DNA of 64,000 nt from UBA5078 sp040384465 (GCA_040384465.1 JAZKJF010000002.1:1-64000); one strand, 5' to 3'; positions 1-9,056 are shown, numbered from the stretch's first letter. The notes: generated by a model not told the origin, from the sequence alone. A program made the numbers and translations.

Positions 1-3
1 GCA

Positions 4-27
4 GCAAAAAGACCTTGGGCTTTTTGC
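4..27. other. Short hairpin at left edge
   Basis: GCAAAAAG at 4-11 pairs with CTTTTTGC at 20-27, and the inner ACC/GGG bases extend the stem. It could be a terminator of a gene lying left of the window, but no clear T-tract follows. The rest of 1-111 shows no gene I can support. Confidence 0.3.
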
Positions 28-111
28 GAAGAGAGGGCACCGCGGAGCGGCGCAGACCCGTCGCGGGCGGGCACAGGCCATAGTCCCGGGATCTCCAAAA
101 GGAACCCAGGC

Positions 112-139
112 ATCTATATCAAATAATTTTGATATAGAT
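112..139. promoter_or_regulatory. Predicted SahR operator, perfect palindrome
   Basis: Arms ATCTATATCAAA (112-123) and TTTGATATAGAT (128-139) flank a TAAT centre, giving a perfect 28-bp palindrome. It lies 53 bp before the sahR start and covers the predicted -35 element. ArsR-family dimers bind such palindromes, and SahR is known to repress S-adenosylhomocysteine recycling genes, so autoregulation of the whole sahR-metK-ahcY-metF unit is the natural inference. The palindrome is read directly; its use by SahR is inferred. Confidence 0.8.
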
Positions 140-157
140 TGAATGCCCTGCTATAGT
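129..157 (+). promoter_or_regulatory. Predicted sigma-70 promoter of sahR operon
   Basis: TTGATA at 129-134 and TATAGT at 152-157 are separated by exactly 17 bp. The -35 hexamer sits in the right arm of the palindrome, so bound repressor would exclude RNA polymerase. Transcription would start near 164. Confidence 0.65.
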
Positions 158-192
158 CCTCGCCCACTCAAATTGAAACGACAGGCATAGCC

Positions 193-1191
193 TTGACTAT
201 CACGGCTCTCAGGAAGGACGACAACACTGCGCTCGATGAGGCAGAGGCGCTCACGCACCTGTGTAAAGCGCTCGCGGACTCCTTGCGCCTGGAAATTCTG
301 CGCCTCCTGCGGACCAGCTCGTTTGGCGTACTGGAGATCTGTCGCATCCTCGACATTCGTCAATCCGCCCTCAGCCACCACCTGAAGATTCTCGCCAATG
401 CTGGGCTTGCGACCACGCGCCGCGAAGGCAACACCATCTTTTACCGTCGCCCACTGCTCCATAGCGACGACCCGCTGCACGCATTGAAAAAGAGCGCGTT
501 CGAGGCCATCGACAGAATTCCACTGGAAGAGGAGCAGATCGCCCGTCTCGATCTCGTGCAGCAGGAACGCTCCGAGCAGTCGCTGCAATTCTTCACGCGA
601 CATGCCGACAAGTTCCGCGAAAAGCAGGGGCTGGTCGCCGAACACGCTCAGTACATGAGCAGCCTACTCGATCTGTTGCGCGACCTCGAACTCAGCGACC
701 AACTGACGGTCATGGAGGTAGGCCCGGGCACCGGCGAGCTGCTTGTGCGCCTTGCGCAACAGTTCAAGGAAGTCGTCGCCCTCGACAATGCACTGGAGAT
801 GTTGAACCTCGCCAGAGCCACGGTGGACGCCGAACAACTGCACAACGTCACCTTCATTCATGGCGACACCCATACCGCGCTGGCCCGGGATGTCCGCTGC
901 GACCTGATTCTCTATGACATGGTGTTGCACCACCTGCCCGCACCTCAAGAGGCGTTCGCCCATGCGGCAACGCTGTTGCAGGAGGGCGGGTTGCTGCTGA
1001 TCGTCGAGCTATGTCACCACGACCAGGACTGGGCGCGGGAATCCTGCGGCGACTTGTGGCTGGGCTTTGATCACGACGAGATGGATGACTGGGCCGCACA
1101 GGCAAACCTGCAGCCCGGACAGAGTGTTTATCTGGGATTGCGTAATGGCTTCCAGATCCAGATGTGTGTCTTTCACAAACCTGTCATTTGA
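193..1191 (+). CDS. sahR: SahR: ArsR-family regulator with C-terminal methyltransferase-like domain
   Basis: This 332-residue protein joins an ArsR winged helix (about residues 20-90, with SALSHHLKIL as recognition helix) to a class I methyltransferase-like fold (about 170-290). The glycine-rich SAM/SAH loop reads EVGPGTGELL. Such fusions located before metK/ahcY are known as SahR, which senses S-adenosylhomocysteine and represses the methyl cycle. The order sahR-metK-ahcY-metF matches that role exactly. The start is a TTG at 193; an in-frame stop at 154-156 limits extension, and a weaker ATT codon lies at 172. Whether the methyltransferase fold is catalytic or only a ligand sensor cannot be told from sequence; sensing is favoured by the family. 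Confidence 0.88.
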   Translation: MTITALRKDDNTALDEAEALTHLCKALADSLRLEILRLLRTSSFGVLEICRILDIRQSALSHHLKILANAGLATTRREGNTIFYRRPLLHSDDPLHALKKSAFEAIDRIPLEEEQIARLDLVQQERSEQSLQFFTRHADKFREKQGLVAEHAQYMSSLLDLLRDLELSDQLTVMEVGPGTGELLVRLAQQFKEVVALDNALEMLNLARATVDAEQLHNVTFIHGDTHTALARDVRCDLILYDMVLHHLPAPQEAFAHAATLLQEGGLLLIVELCHHDQDWARESCGDLWLGFDHDEMDDWAAQANLQPGQSVYLGLRNGFQIQMCVFHKPVI

Positions 1192-1227
1192 CCAAATCGA
1201 AAATTAACCAAACCGAAAATCAACCAA
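1191..1227 (+). repeat. 16-bp tandem direct repeat in sahR-metK spacer
   Basis: ACCAAATCGAAAATTA (1191-1206) is followed directly by ACCAAACCGAAAATCA (1207-1222) and a third partial ACCAA. The two full copies differ at two positions. The A-rich unstructured stretch lies just before the metK ribosome binding site (GAAAGGA) and may help translation; that use is inference. Confidence 0.75.
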
Positions 1228-1250
1228 CTGATCTGAGAAAGGAAAAAATT

Positions 1251-2411
1251 ATGGCCTCATCACTTTTCACCTCTGAATCCGTCTCCGAAGGACATCCAGA
1301 CAAGATCGCGGACCAGATCTCCGACGCCGTGCTGGACGCCATCCTGACCCAGGACCCGAAGGCACGCGTGGCCTGTGAAACCCTGATCAAGACCGGCATG
1401 GTGGTGGTCGCCGGGGAAGTGACCACCACTGCCTACGCGGATATCGAAGCGATTGCCCGCAAGGTGGTCTGTGACATCGGTTATGACCATTCCGACAAAG
1501 GCTTCGACGGCAACTCCTGCGCGGTGCTGAACGCCATCGGCAAGCAGTCCCCGGACATCTCACAAGGCGTGGACGACACCCCGGATCACGAGCAGGGCGC
1601 TGGCGACCAGGGCTTGATGTTCGGCTATGCCAGCAACGAGACCAGTGTGCTGATGCCCGCTCCGATCACCTATTCTCACCGTCTAGTGCAGCGTCAGGCT
1701 GAAGTGCGCAAGAACGGCACGCTGCCCTGGCTGCGTCCGGATGCCAAGAGTCAGATCACTTTCCGCTACGAGAATGGCAAACCTGTTGCCGTGGACGCCG
1801 TGGTGCTGTCGACTCAGCACAGCCCGGACATCGCGCTGAAGCCGCTGCAGGAAGCCGTGATGGAAGAGATCATCAAGCACGTGCTGCCCGCCGAGTGGCT
1901 GGACAAGAACACCAAGTACTTCATCAACCCGACCGGGCGTTTCGTCATCGGTGGCCCCTTCGGTGACTGTGGCCTGACCGGTCGCAAGATCATCGTGGAC
2001 AGCTACGGCGGCATGGCACGTCACGGCGGCGGCGCCTTCTCCGGCAAGGACCCCTCGAAAGTGGACCGCTCTGCAGCGTATGTGGCGCGTTATGTGGCGA
2101 AGAACATCGTCGCAGCCGGTATCGCCGAGCGCTGCGAGCTGCAGATCTCCTACGCCATCGGCGTGGCCGAGCCGACTTCCATCAGCGTGGAAACTTTCGG
2201 CACCGGCAAGATCTCCGAAGAGCGCATTGTGCAACTGGTGCGCGAGTTCTTCGAACTGCGTCCGAAGGGCCTGATCCGCATGCTGGATCTGATCCGTCCG
2301 ATCTACCTGCCCACGGCAGCTTACGGTCACTTCGGTCGCGAAGAGCCGAACTTCACCTGGGAGAAGACCGACAAGGCCGACGCACTGCGCGACGCGGCAG
2401 GCCTGCGATAA
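1251..2411 (+). CDS. metK: S-adenosylmethionine synthetase
   Basis: MetK makes S-adenosylmethionine from methionine and ATP in the cytoplasm. The 386-residue product is close to the usual family length. Visible signatures are GHPDKIADQISDAVLD near the N-terminus, KTGMVVVAGEVTT, and the family hexapeptide region GAGDQGLMFGYA. The reading frame is open further upstream, but the ATG at 1251 is preceded by AGAAAGGA at good spacing and matches known N-termini (MASSLFTSESVSEGHP). It is the second gene of the sahR operon, so product SAM and its downstream product SAH would be balanced by the same repressor. Confidence 0.97.
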   Translation: MASSLFTSESVSEGHPDKIADQISDAVLDAILTQDPKARVACETLIKTGMVVVAGEVTTTAYADIEAIARKVVCDIGYDHSDKGFDGNSCAVLNAIGKQSPDISQGVDDTPDHEQGAGDQGLMFGYASNETSVLMPAPITYSHRLVQRQAEVRKNGTLPWLRPDAKSQITFRYENGKPVAVDAVVLSTQHSPDIALKPLQEAVMEEIIKHVLPAEWLDKNTKYFINPTGRFVIGGPFGDCGLTGRKIIVDSYGGMARHGGGAFSGKDPSKVDRSAAYVARYVAKNIVAAGIAERCELQISYAIGVAEPTSISVETFGTGKISEERIVQLVREFFELRPKGLIRMLDLIRPIYLPTAAYGHFGREEPNFTWEKTDKADALRDAAGLR

Positions 2412-2479
2412 GCCCAGAGGCCGAGAACTCATTTAACCGACAACATTTGATTTATTTACATTGGAAACAGGATTCAAGA

Positions 2480-3859
<1,380 letters not shown>

Positions 3860-3870
3860 TGCAACAGAGA

Positions 3871-3880
3871 NNNNNNNNNN
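3871..3880. other. Assembly gap (10 N)
   Basis: Ten unknown bases, followed by CCCCCCC. The gap is in the ahcY-metF spacer, so no coding frame is broken, but the true spacer length and any regulatory element there are unknown. Confidence 0.99.
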
Positions 3881-3922
3881 CCCCCCCACCACTCTCACAG
3901 ATCAAGTCAGAGAATTTTAACG

Positions 3923-4768
3923 ATGAAAAATACCCAGACTCGCTTCAGCTTCGAGTTCTTTCCCCCCAAGACTGAAGTGGGCGAAGAGAAGCTCAAGGAA
4001 GTTCACCGCCAGCTCGCGCTCCTGAAGCCCGATTTCTTTTCCGTGACCTATGGTGCCGGTGGCTCCACACGGGATGGCACGCGACAGGCGGTGACCAATA
4101 TTCACAATGCTGGCTCCAACGTTGCTCCGCACCTGTCTTTCGGTGGCTCCAGCGAAGAAGAAATTCTGGCTCTGCTGCAATACTACAAAGATCTCGGCAT
4201 CACACGCCTTGTTGCACTGCGCGGCGATGTGCCTTCCGGTGTGGGCGCTACCAGCAGTTATTACTATGCCAATCAACTGGTCGAACTGGTGCGCCGCAAA
4301 ACCGGCAATCATTTTCATATCGAAGTCGCCTGCTACCCTGAGATTCACCCGAATTCCGAGAGCTATGAAAGCGATCTACATTACTTCAAGAAGAAGATCG
4401 ATGCAGGCGCTAACAGCGCCATCACACAATATTTTTACAATCCTGATGCGTATTTTTACTACGTCGACCGCTGCAGCCGTCTGGGCATCAACACGCCAAT
4501 CGTGCCGGGCATCATGCCGATCATCAATTACGCCAACCTGGCCCGTTTCAGCAGCAACTGTGGCGCAGAAATTCCACGCTGGATTTGTCAGCGCCTGGAA
4601 GGTTACGGAGACGACGCAGAAAGCATCCGTGATTTCGGCAACGAAGTGGTCTCGCGTCTGTGTGAAACACTGCTGGCAGGTGGAGCCCCCGGACTGCATT
4701 TCTACACGATGAACCAATTCACGTCCGTCAGCACGATCTGGAACAACCTTGGATTAAGCGAGCGCTGA
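3923..4768 (+). CDS. metF: Methylenetetrahydrofolate reductase
   Basis: MetF reduces 5,10-methylene-THF to 5-methyl-THF with FAD, supplying the methyl group for homocysteine remethylation. The 281-residue length is typical of the bacterial single-domain enzyme. The catalytic Glu lies in FSFEFFPPKTEVGEEKL and the flavin-contacting Asp in VALRGD. It is the last methyl-cycle gene of the sahR operon. The start ATG at 3923 gives the expected N-terminus MKNTQTRFSFEFF. The assembly gap directly upstream prevents judging its own control signals. Confidence 0.96.
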   Translation: MKNTQTRFSFEFFPPKTEVGEEKLKEVHRQLALLKPDFFSVTYGAGGSTRDGTRQAVTNIHNAGSNVAPHLSFGGSSEEEILALLQYYKDLGITRLVALRGDVPSGVGATSSYYYANQLVELVRRKTGNHFHIEVACYPEIHPNSESYESDLHYFKKKIDAGANSAITQYFYNPDAYFYYVDRCSRLGINTPIVPGIMPIINYANLARFSSNCGAEIPRWICQRLEGYGDDAESIRDFGNEVVSRLCETLLAGGAPGLHFYTMNQFTSVSTIWNNLGLSER

Positions 4769-4769
4769 G

Positions 4770-5501
4770 ATGCGACTGTCACGCATTCATGCCCCACAGA
4801 CGCTGATCACCGGATCGGCTGTGCAACTCGCCGACGAGGCAGCGCACTACGTCGGCAAGGTGCTGCGTCTGCGCGTGGGGGAAAAGCTGACACTGTTCAA
4901 TGGCAATGAGGGCGAGCATCTCGCCGAAGTTGTCAGTGTCGACAAAAAAGGGGTCACCGTGCAACTCATCAGCACCGTACAGAACAGTGCCGACCCCGTG
5001 CTGCCCATTCATCTTGGGTTGGGAATTTCACGGGGCGAACGTATGGACTACGCGATCCAGAAAGCCACTGAGGCGGGTGTCAGCAGCATCACTCCTCTGC
5101 TGACCGAGCGCTGCGAAGTCAAACTCAAGGGCGAGCGGGTCGACAATCGTCTGAGTCACTGGAGCAGGATTGCGATCAGCGCCTGCGAGCAATCCGGCCG
5201 CTGCATGGTGCCTGTGATCGAAACGCCTCTGTTGGTGTCTGAATGGCTGGCACGCGCACACGTGGGCGTCCGTTTCGTTCTCGATCATCGCGGCACACAA
5301 GGTTACCCCGTCGTAAGCAACCCTGCGGCAGTCACGTTGCTGGTAGGCCCGGAAGGGGGGTTATCCGATGAGGAAGTGAAAACCGCACAGGGCAATGGGT
5401 TTCAGTCTGTGCGACTTGGCCCGCGCGTGCTGCGTACCGAGACAGCACCGGTCATCGCGATTGCCATCGCACATCAGCTCTGGGGTGATTATCGCGCATA
5501 A
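4770..5501 (+). CDS. rsmE: 16S rRNA m3U1498 methyltransferase
   Basis: RsmE methylates N3 of U1498 in 16S rRNA using SAM. The 243-residue protein has an N-terminal PUA-like part and a C-terminal SPOUT trefoil knot, seen as LLVGPEGGLSDEEV and LGPRVLRTETAPVIA. The start codon lies one base after the metF stop, so translation is probably coupled. Its presence at the end of a SAM-supply operon is thematically consistent. A hairpin with an A/T tract follows its stop codon. Confidence 0.94.
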   Translation: MRLSRIHAPQTLITGSAVQLADEAAHYVGKVLRLRVGEKLTLFNGNEGEHLAEVVSVDKKGVTVQLISTVQNSADPVLPIHLGLGISRGERMDYAIQKATEAGVSSITPLLTERCEVKLKGERVDNRLSHWSRIAISACEQSGRCMVPVIETPLLVSEWLARAHVGVRFVLDHRGTQGYPVVSNPAAVTLLVGPEGGLSDEEVKTAQGNGFQSVRLGPRVLRTETAPVIAIAIAHQLWGDYRA

Positions 5502-5526
5502 AAAAAAGCGCCCCGAAGGGCGCTTT
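5501..5526. terminator. Terminator between rsmE and amtB
   Basis: AAAGCGCCC (5505-5513), loop CGAA, GGGCGCTTT (5518-5526). The run of A at 5501-5507 becomes a T-tract on the minus strand, so it fits best as terminator of glnK-amtB; it may also stop the rsmE transcript. Confidence 0.85.
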
Positions 5527-5582
5527 ACGTCAAAAATGTACGCTAGAGAGAGTTAGTAAATACCTTCCTGCATGTCCTGCAA

Positions 5583-6845
5583 TTACTTCGTGAACTCTGG
5601 ATACGCTTCCAAACCACACTCGGAGATGTCGACGCCCTGTGCTTCTTCCTCTTCCGATACGCGCAGCCCCATAACGGCCTTGATAATCATCCAGACCACA
5701 AAGCTTGAGGCGCCAACCCAGACGACAATGGTGAGTGCACCAATGATCTGTCCCGAGAACGACACGCCATCATTGGTGATAGGCACCAGCCACAGGCCTA
5801 GAAGACCGCAGGAGCCATGCACAGAGATCGCACCCACAGGATCATCAATCTTGAGTTTGTCGAGGAAAATGATGCTGAAGACGACCAATACGCCAGCCAC
5901 TGCACCGAAGAGGGTTGCTTGCAGCGCAGTCGGAGTGGAAGGTTCTGCAGTGATTGCCACCAGACCGGCCAGTGCACCGTTCAGAATCATGGTCAAATCA
6001 GCCTTTCCGAACAGTGCTTTCGCCACAAGCATCGCCGCAATCAAGCCCCCTGCCGCTGCCGCATTCGTATTAACGAATACCACCGCAACAGCGTTGGCAC
6101 TGCTGATGTCAGCCAGTTTCAGTACTGAACCGCCATTGAAGCCCAACCAGCCCAACCATAGGATCAGTGTCCCCAGGGTTGCCATCGGCAGGTTTGCACC
6201 AGGGAATGCCTTGATGCTGCCATCAGTACCGTATTTGCCTTTGCGTGGACCGAGCAGCAACACACCGACGACCGCAGCAGTTGCGCCAGCCAGATGAACG
6301 ATGCCTGAACCTGCGAAGTCAGAGAAACCAAGGTTCCCCAACGTGTACATACCGAACACGGCCTTGCTACCCCAGGTCCAAGAACCTTCCATCGGATAGA
6401 TGACACCAGTCATCACCACAGCGAACACGAGAAATGACCACAGCTTCATACGCTCAGCAACAGCACCGGAAACAATCGACATACAGGTCGCGGCAAACAC
6501 TACCTGATAGAAGAAGTCAGAGGCGTCTGAGTACACCGCGCCGCCTTCAAATCCCTCTTCTGCTTTAGCCGCCAGCACGTCAGTGACCAGCGTCTCACCA
6601 CCAGCAATGCCGGAAAGGAATGCGGAGCCGCCGTACATCAGGGCGTAACCACAGATCATGTACATGATGCAGGAGACCGCATACAACGAGATGTTCTTGG
6701 TCAGAATTTCCGTCGTATTTTTAGCTCTTACAAGGCCCGACTCCAACATTGCGAAGCCTGCCGCCATCCACATAACCAGAGCGCCACATACAAGATAGTA
6801 GAATGTATCAAGTGCATACTGCAGCTGGAAAATTTGTTCTTCCAC
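5583..6845 (-). CDS. amtB: Ammonium transporter
   Basis: A 420-residue inner-membrane ammonium channel with about eleven hydrophobic segments. The pore histidine motifs are visible as IVHLAGATAA and ISVHGSCG. There is no cleavable signal peptide; the N-terminus MEEQIFQLQYALDTFYYLV goes straight into membrane segments. It lies 81 bp downstream of glnK on the same strand, the classic glnK-amtB pair in which the PII protein plugs the channel when nitrogen is plentiful. Transcription should come from the sigma-54 promoter ahead of glnK. Confidence 0.96.
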   Translation of the reverse strand: MEEQIFQLQYALDTFYYLVCGALVMWMAAGFAMLESGLVRAKNTTEILTKNISLYAVSCIMYMICGYALMYGGSAFLSGIAGGETLVTDVLAAKAEEGFEGGAVYSDASDFFYQVVFAATCMSIVSGAVAERMKLWSFLVFAVVMTGVIYPMEGSWTWGSKAVFGMYTLGNLGFSDFAGSGIVHLAGATAAVVGVLLLGPRKGKYGTDGSIKAFPGANLPMATLGTLILWLGWLGFNGGSVLKLADISSANAVAVVFVNTNAAAAGGLIAAMLVAKALFGKADLTMILNGALAGLVAITAEPSTPTALQATLFGAVAGVLVVFSIIFLDKLKIDDPVGAISVHGSCGLLGLWLVPITNDGVSFSGQIIGALTIVVWVGASSFVVWMIIKAVMGLRVSEEEEAQGVDISECGLEAYPEFTK

Positions 6846-6926
6846 CTCAAATACCTCAAAACAAAACTCAAGTGTTGCTTGGTTATTTGAACAGCCGTTT
6901 AAAGTTCATCCTTTCGATCAGCGCTC

Positions 6927-7265
6927 TTAAACAGCCTCTTCACCGGTTTCGCCGGTACGAATCCGAATAACCTGCAGCAGATCTGTGACGAATATTTTCC
7001 CATCGCCAATCTTTCCTGTGTTGGCTGCCTTGGTAATTGCCTCCAACGTCTGATCGAGCAGATCGTCACCAATGGCGATCTCAATTTTTACCTTCGGTAA
7101 GAAATCCACGACATACTCCGCTCCTCGGTAGAGTTCGGTGTGTCCCCTTTGTCTGCCAAAACCTTTCACCTCAGTTACGGTAATCCCCTGCACGCCAATT
7201 TCTGATAGCGCTTCACGGGCATCGTCCAATTTAAAAGGCTTTATTATTGCCGTCACTAACTTCAT
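6927..7265 (-). CDS. glnK: Nitrogen regulatory protein P-II (GlnK type)
   Basis: The 112-residue PII signal protein integrates ATP/ADP and 2-oxoglutarate and controls AmtB. The T-loop carries RGAEYVVDFLPK with Tyr at position 51, the usual uridylylation site. The C-terminal part has the PII signature region KIGDGKIFV. Pairing with amtB supports GlnK rather than GlnB. A strong sigma-54 promoter with NtrC-like sites lies upstream, so expression is expected under nitrogen limitation. Confidence 0.96.
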   Translation of the reverse strand: MKLVTAIIKPFKLDDAREALSEIGVQGITVTEVKGFGRQRGHTELYRGAEYVVDFLPKVKIEIAIGDDLLDQTLEAITKAANTGKIGDGKIFVTDLLQVIRIRTGETGEEAV

Positions 7266-7331
7266 AAGTTTGCTCCTTACCTATAAATATCCGCTCCGCC
7301 GATTCGGTGCGGATACACCTGAATTCAGTTA

Positions 7332-7347
7332 TGCATGGCTCGTGCCA
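7332..7347 (-). promoter_or_regulatory. Sigma-54 promoter of glnK-amtB
   Basis: On the minus strand the sequence reads TGGCACGAGCCATGCA, against consensus TGGCACG-N4-TTGCW: one mismatch, with GG and GC elements correctly spaced. The start site would be near 7322, about 57 bases ahead of the glnK ATG. Confidence 0.88.
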
Positions 7348-7432
7348 GATTGAAAAACTGCTTCATAAACATGGAGATATGTGCGAATTGCCACATTCGA
7401 GAGACTAACAGGGAAGTGCAGAAGAATTATAT

Positions 7433-7447
7433 GCACCATAACGATGC
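7433..7447. promoter_or_regulatory. Predicted NtrC site, proximal
   Basis: GCACCATAACGATGC fits GCAC-N7-GTGC at seven of eight fixed positions. Its centre is about 118 bp upstream of the predicted glnK start site, in the usual enhancer range. Confidence 0.6.
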
Positions 7448-7462
7448 GTACATGAAGTCGAC

Positions 7463-7477
7463 GCACCAAAATTAGGC
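7463..7477. promoter_or_regulatory. Predicted NtrC site, distal
   Basis: GCACCAAAATTAGGC fits GCAC-N7-GTGC at six of eight fixed positions and lies exactly 30 bp from the proximal site, about three helical turns, as expected for cooperating NtrC dimers. Confidence 0.5.
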
Positions 7478-7524
7478 GAATGCGATTCGGCCACAACAAA
7501 TCTCCTTTAGTGCCCTCGAAAAGT

Positions 7525-7562
7525 AAAAAGGCCCGTCAGTGGCATGCACTGGCGGGCCTTTC
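7525..7562 (-). terminator. Terminator of TorF-family gene
   Basis: AAAAGGCCCG..CAGTG (left arm) pairs with CACTG.CGGGCCTTT (right arm) around GCATG, with one mismatch. A-runs on the left give a T-tract in the minus-strand transcript. Confidence 0.85.
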
Positions 7563-7605
7563 TTGAGAGCACTGCCCTGAACGTTTGCACGTTCAGGAGC
7601 GAGGC

Positions 7606-8289
7606 TTACAGACTCTTGCTGATCGCGAAAGAGATTGTGCTGGCGCAATCTGTAGACGCGAAGCAGTTGGTCTCGCTGATGTCAGTATCAGTCCAGATCA
7701 GCTGCAGATTCACGCCTGCGTAAGGTTTGGACAGAGACACTTTGTACTCGGAGTAGCTGTCTTCGGTACCGAACACGTCCTGATCGAAATCGCTCAGACC
7801 GTAGTGCAGGCCCAGTGATACGTCATTGCCCAGCGCGAAACCGTAGTCCAGCGTGTAATACATGGCAGGGCCTACGCCAGCGAAGAAATCGTCGGAGTAG
7901 TTAACAGTGCCGATCAGGCTGCCGTAGATCAGTTTGCCGTACAGTTCGAGGAAGTCGTCACCGCTGGCGCCCGGGTAATCGTAGTACAGGAAACCAAGGT
8001 CGTAGCCTACTTCTTCGGTCAGATCACCAGTAAAACCACCGAAGTAGTCGATCTCGATGCTGTCGTCAAAAGTGATGCTTGACGCCCAGGTGCCCAGGTA
8101 AAAGCCTGACTCGCCAGCCCAGTTGAATCCGCCTTGAATGGCAGAGCCGCCGCTGGTCTGAGAGACACCACGGTAGATGTAGTCTGTCGTCAGCGTAACG
8201 TTGCCAGTGATCGGTCCTTCCTGCGCTTGTGCCGCGAATGTTGCAGACATCAAACCGGCGGCCAACAATGCTGTGGTAAGTTTTCTCAT
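7606..8289 (-). CDS. TorF-family putative outer-membrane porin
   Basis: The 227-residue protein starts with a signal peptide (MRKLTTALLAAGLMSATFAAQAQ). The remainder alternates short beta-strand-like stretches rich in Tyr and Gly, including VTLTTDYIYRGVSQT, the hallmark start of the TorF/Gcw_chp family, and ends near the outer-membrane style C-terminus. The family is thought to form small beta-barrels; substrate is unknown. In many gammaproteobacteria it stands next to glnK-amtB, as here. A candidate sigma-54 promoter upstream suggests a nitrogen-related role, perhaps uptake of a nitrogen compound; this is inference. Confidence 0.82.
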   Translation of the reverse strand: MRKLTTALLAAGLMSATFAAQAQEGPITGNVTLTTDYIYRGVSQTSGGSAIQGGFNWAGESGFYLGTWASSITFDDSIEIDYFGGFTGDLTEEVGYDLGFLYYDYPGASGDDFLELYGKLIYGSLIGTVNYSDDFFAGVGPAMYYTLDYGFALGNDVSLGLHYGLSDFDQDVFGTEDSYSEYKVSLSKPYAGVNLQLIWTDTDISETNCFASTDCASTISFAISKSL

Positions 8290-8722
8290 TTCAAGTAGCT
8301 CCTTGACGTTTTAGTAAAGTTTCAATTCTGTGCGTAACGCACCATTAAAGAGATGCGTTGTCGATCTGTGGACACACTCTCAAATGCTCGACTTGGTAGT
8401 AAGCACGATACGTGCCCATTTTCGATATTGGACCTGGAAAAAGGCTACAGCCCTTTGTTTACGAGGCCTAGAGTAAAAATGGCCAGTGCTCATCACTCTT
8501 CACGAGCTTGCTGTTCACGCCTCGAAAAGCGTGTCGCGCACCATTTTGAGTCACTTGTGTGTGCCAGCAAACGCTCCCGTTACCTCTTAGCCGTCGTCGC
8601 ACGCACCGCTTCTGAGCAGCCAGGCTGCAGCAGCGCGTCATTCCTGCCATCCGTGCACTGCGTTACAATCCTGTTCAGCGCGGCAACCGCCGCCTCCACT
8701 TCCATGCAACGGAACTACCTCT
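8290..8722. other. 433-bp spacer between TorF gene and ubiK
   Basis: No convincing gene. It holds GTGCGTAACGCAC (8330-8342), an inverted repeat with a single central base, and the candidate sigma-54 element at 8402-8417. An open frame across 8353-8745 on the plus strand has no family resemblance and overlaps ubiK, so it is not called. Confidence 0.6.
8402..8417 (-). promoter_or_regulatory. Candidate sigma-54 promoter of TorF-family gene
   Basis: On the minus strand GGGCACGTATCGTGCT, two mismatches to TGGCACG-N4-TTGCW with both GG and GC dinucleotides in place. It lies 113 bp before the gene. The overlapping palindrome GCACG-ATA-CGTGC could alternatively be a repressor site. Confidence 0.45.
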
Positions 8723-9007
8723 ATGATAGACAAGCAATTCTTTGAAGATCTCAGCCTGCAGATCAGCAAGCTGCTGCCACAAGCGGGAGCAGTGGGGGAG
8801 GATGTCCGAAAGGCAGTCAATTCTGCACTGCAGAAAGGCTTCGAACGCCTGGACCTGCTGACACGCGAGGAGTTCGATGGCCAGCGCCGCGCTCTGGCAA
8901 GAGCCGAGGAGCGCATCGCTTATCTGGAGAAGGAAATGGCGAGGCTTGAGCAGATGGTGAATGAACTGGATGATTCTGCCATGAAGGAAACACGCCAAGA
9001 CGTTTAA
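8723..9007 (+). CDS. ubiK: Ubiquinone biosynthesis accessory factor UbiK
   Basis: A 94-residue YqiC/BMFP-type protein. UbiK assists the cytoplasmic UbiJ-containing complex that carries out late ubiquinone steps in aerobic proteobacteria. The N-terminal part has amphipathic FFEDLSLQISKLL, and the C-terminal third (about 55-88) is a trimeric coiled coil rich in Leu, Glu and Arg (RIAYLEKEMARLEQMVNEL). Length and layout match the family. It is close to glnK and comM, as in Pseudomonas. Confidence 0.9.
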   Translation: MIDKQFFEDLSLQISKLLPQAGAVGEDVRKAVNSALQKGFERLDLLTREEFDGQRRALARAEERIAYLEKEMARLEQMVNELDDSAMKETRQDV

Positions 9008-9023
9008 CCGCTGGGCAGCGATG

Positions 9024-9056
9024 GCATCGCAGCATCACCAGCCTGAGCTGCGATGC
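9024..9056. other. Hairpin downstream of ubiK
   Basis: GCATCGCAGC (9024-9033) pairs perfectly with GCTGCGATGC (9047-9056) over a 13-base loop. There is no T-tract on either strand, so a Rho-independent terminator is uncertain; it may protect mRNA ends. Confidence 0.5.

Noticed and set aside
1164..1250. Upstream extension of metK
   Set aside because: It runs through the sahR stop region and repeat; the ATG at 1251 has the ribosome site and matches MetK N-termini.
2412..2479. Possible SAH riboswitch ahead of ahcY
   Set aside because: The spacer is only 68 bases and lacks the conserved pseudoknot elements; SahR control explains regulation.
8353..8745. 130-codon open frame on the plus strand between the TorF gene and ubiK
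   Set aside because: No family resemblance, unusual composition, overlaps the ubiK start and covers predicted regulatory sites.
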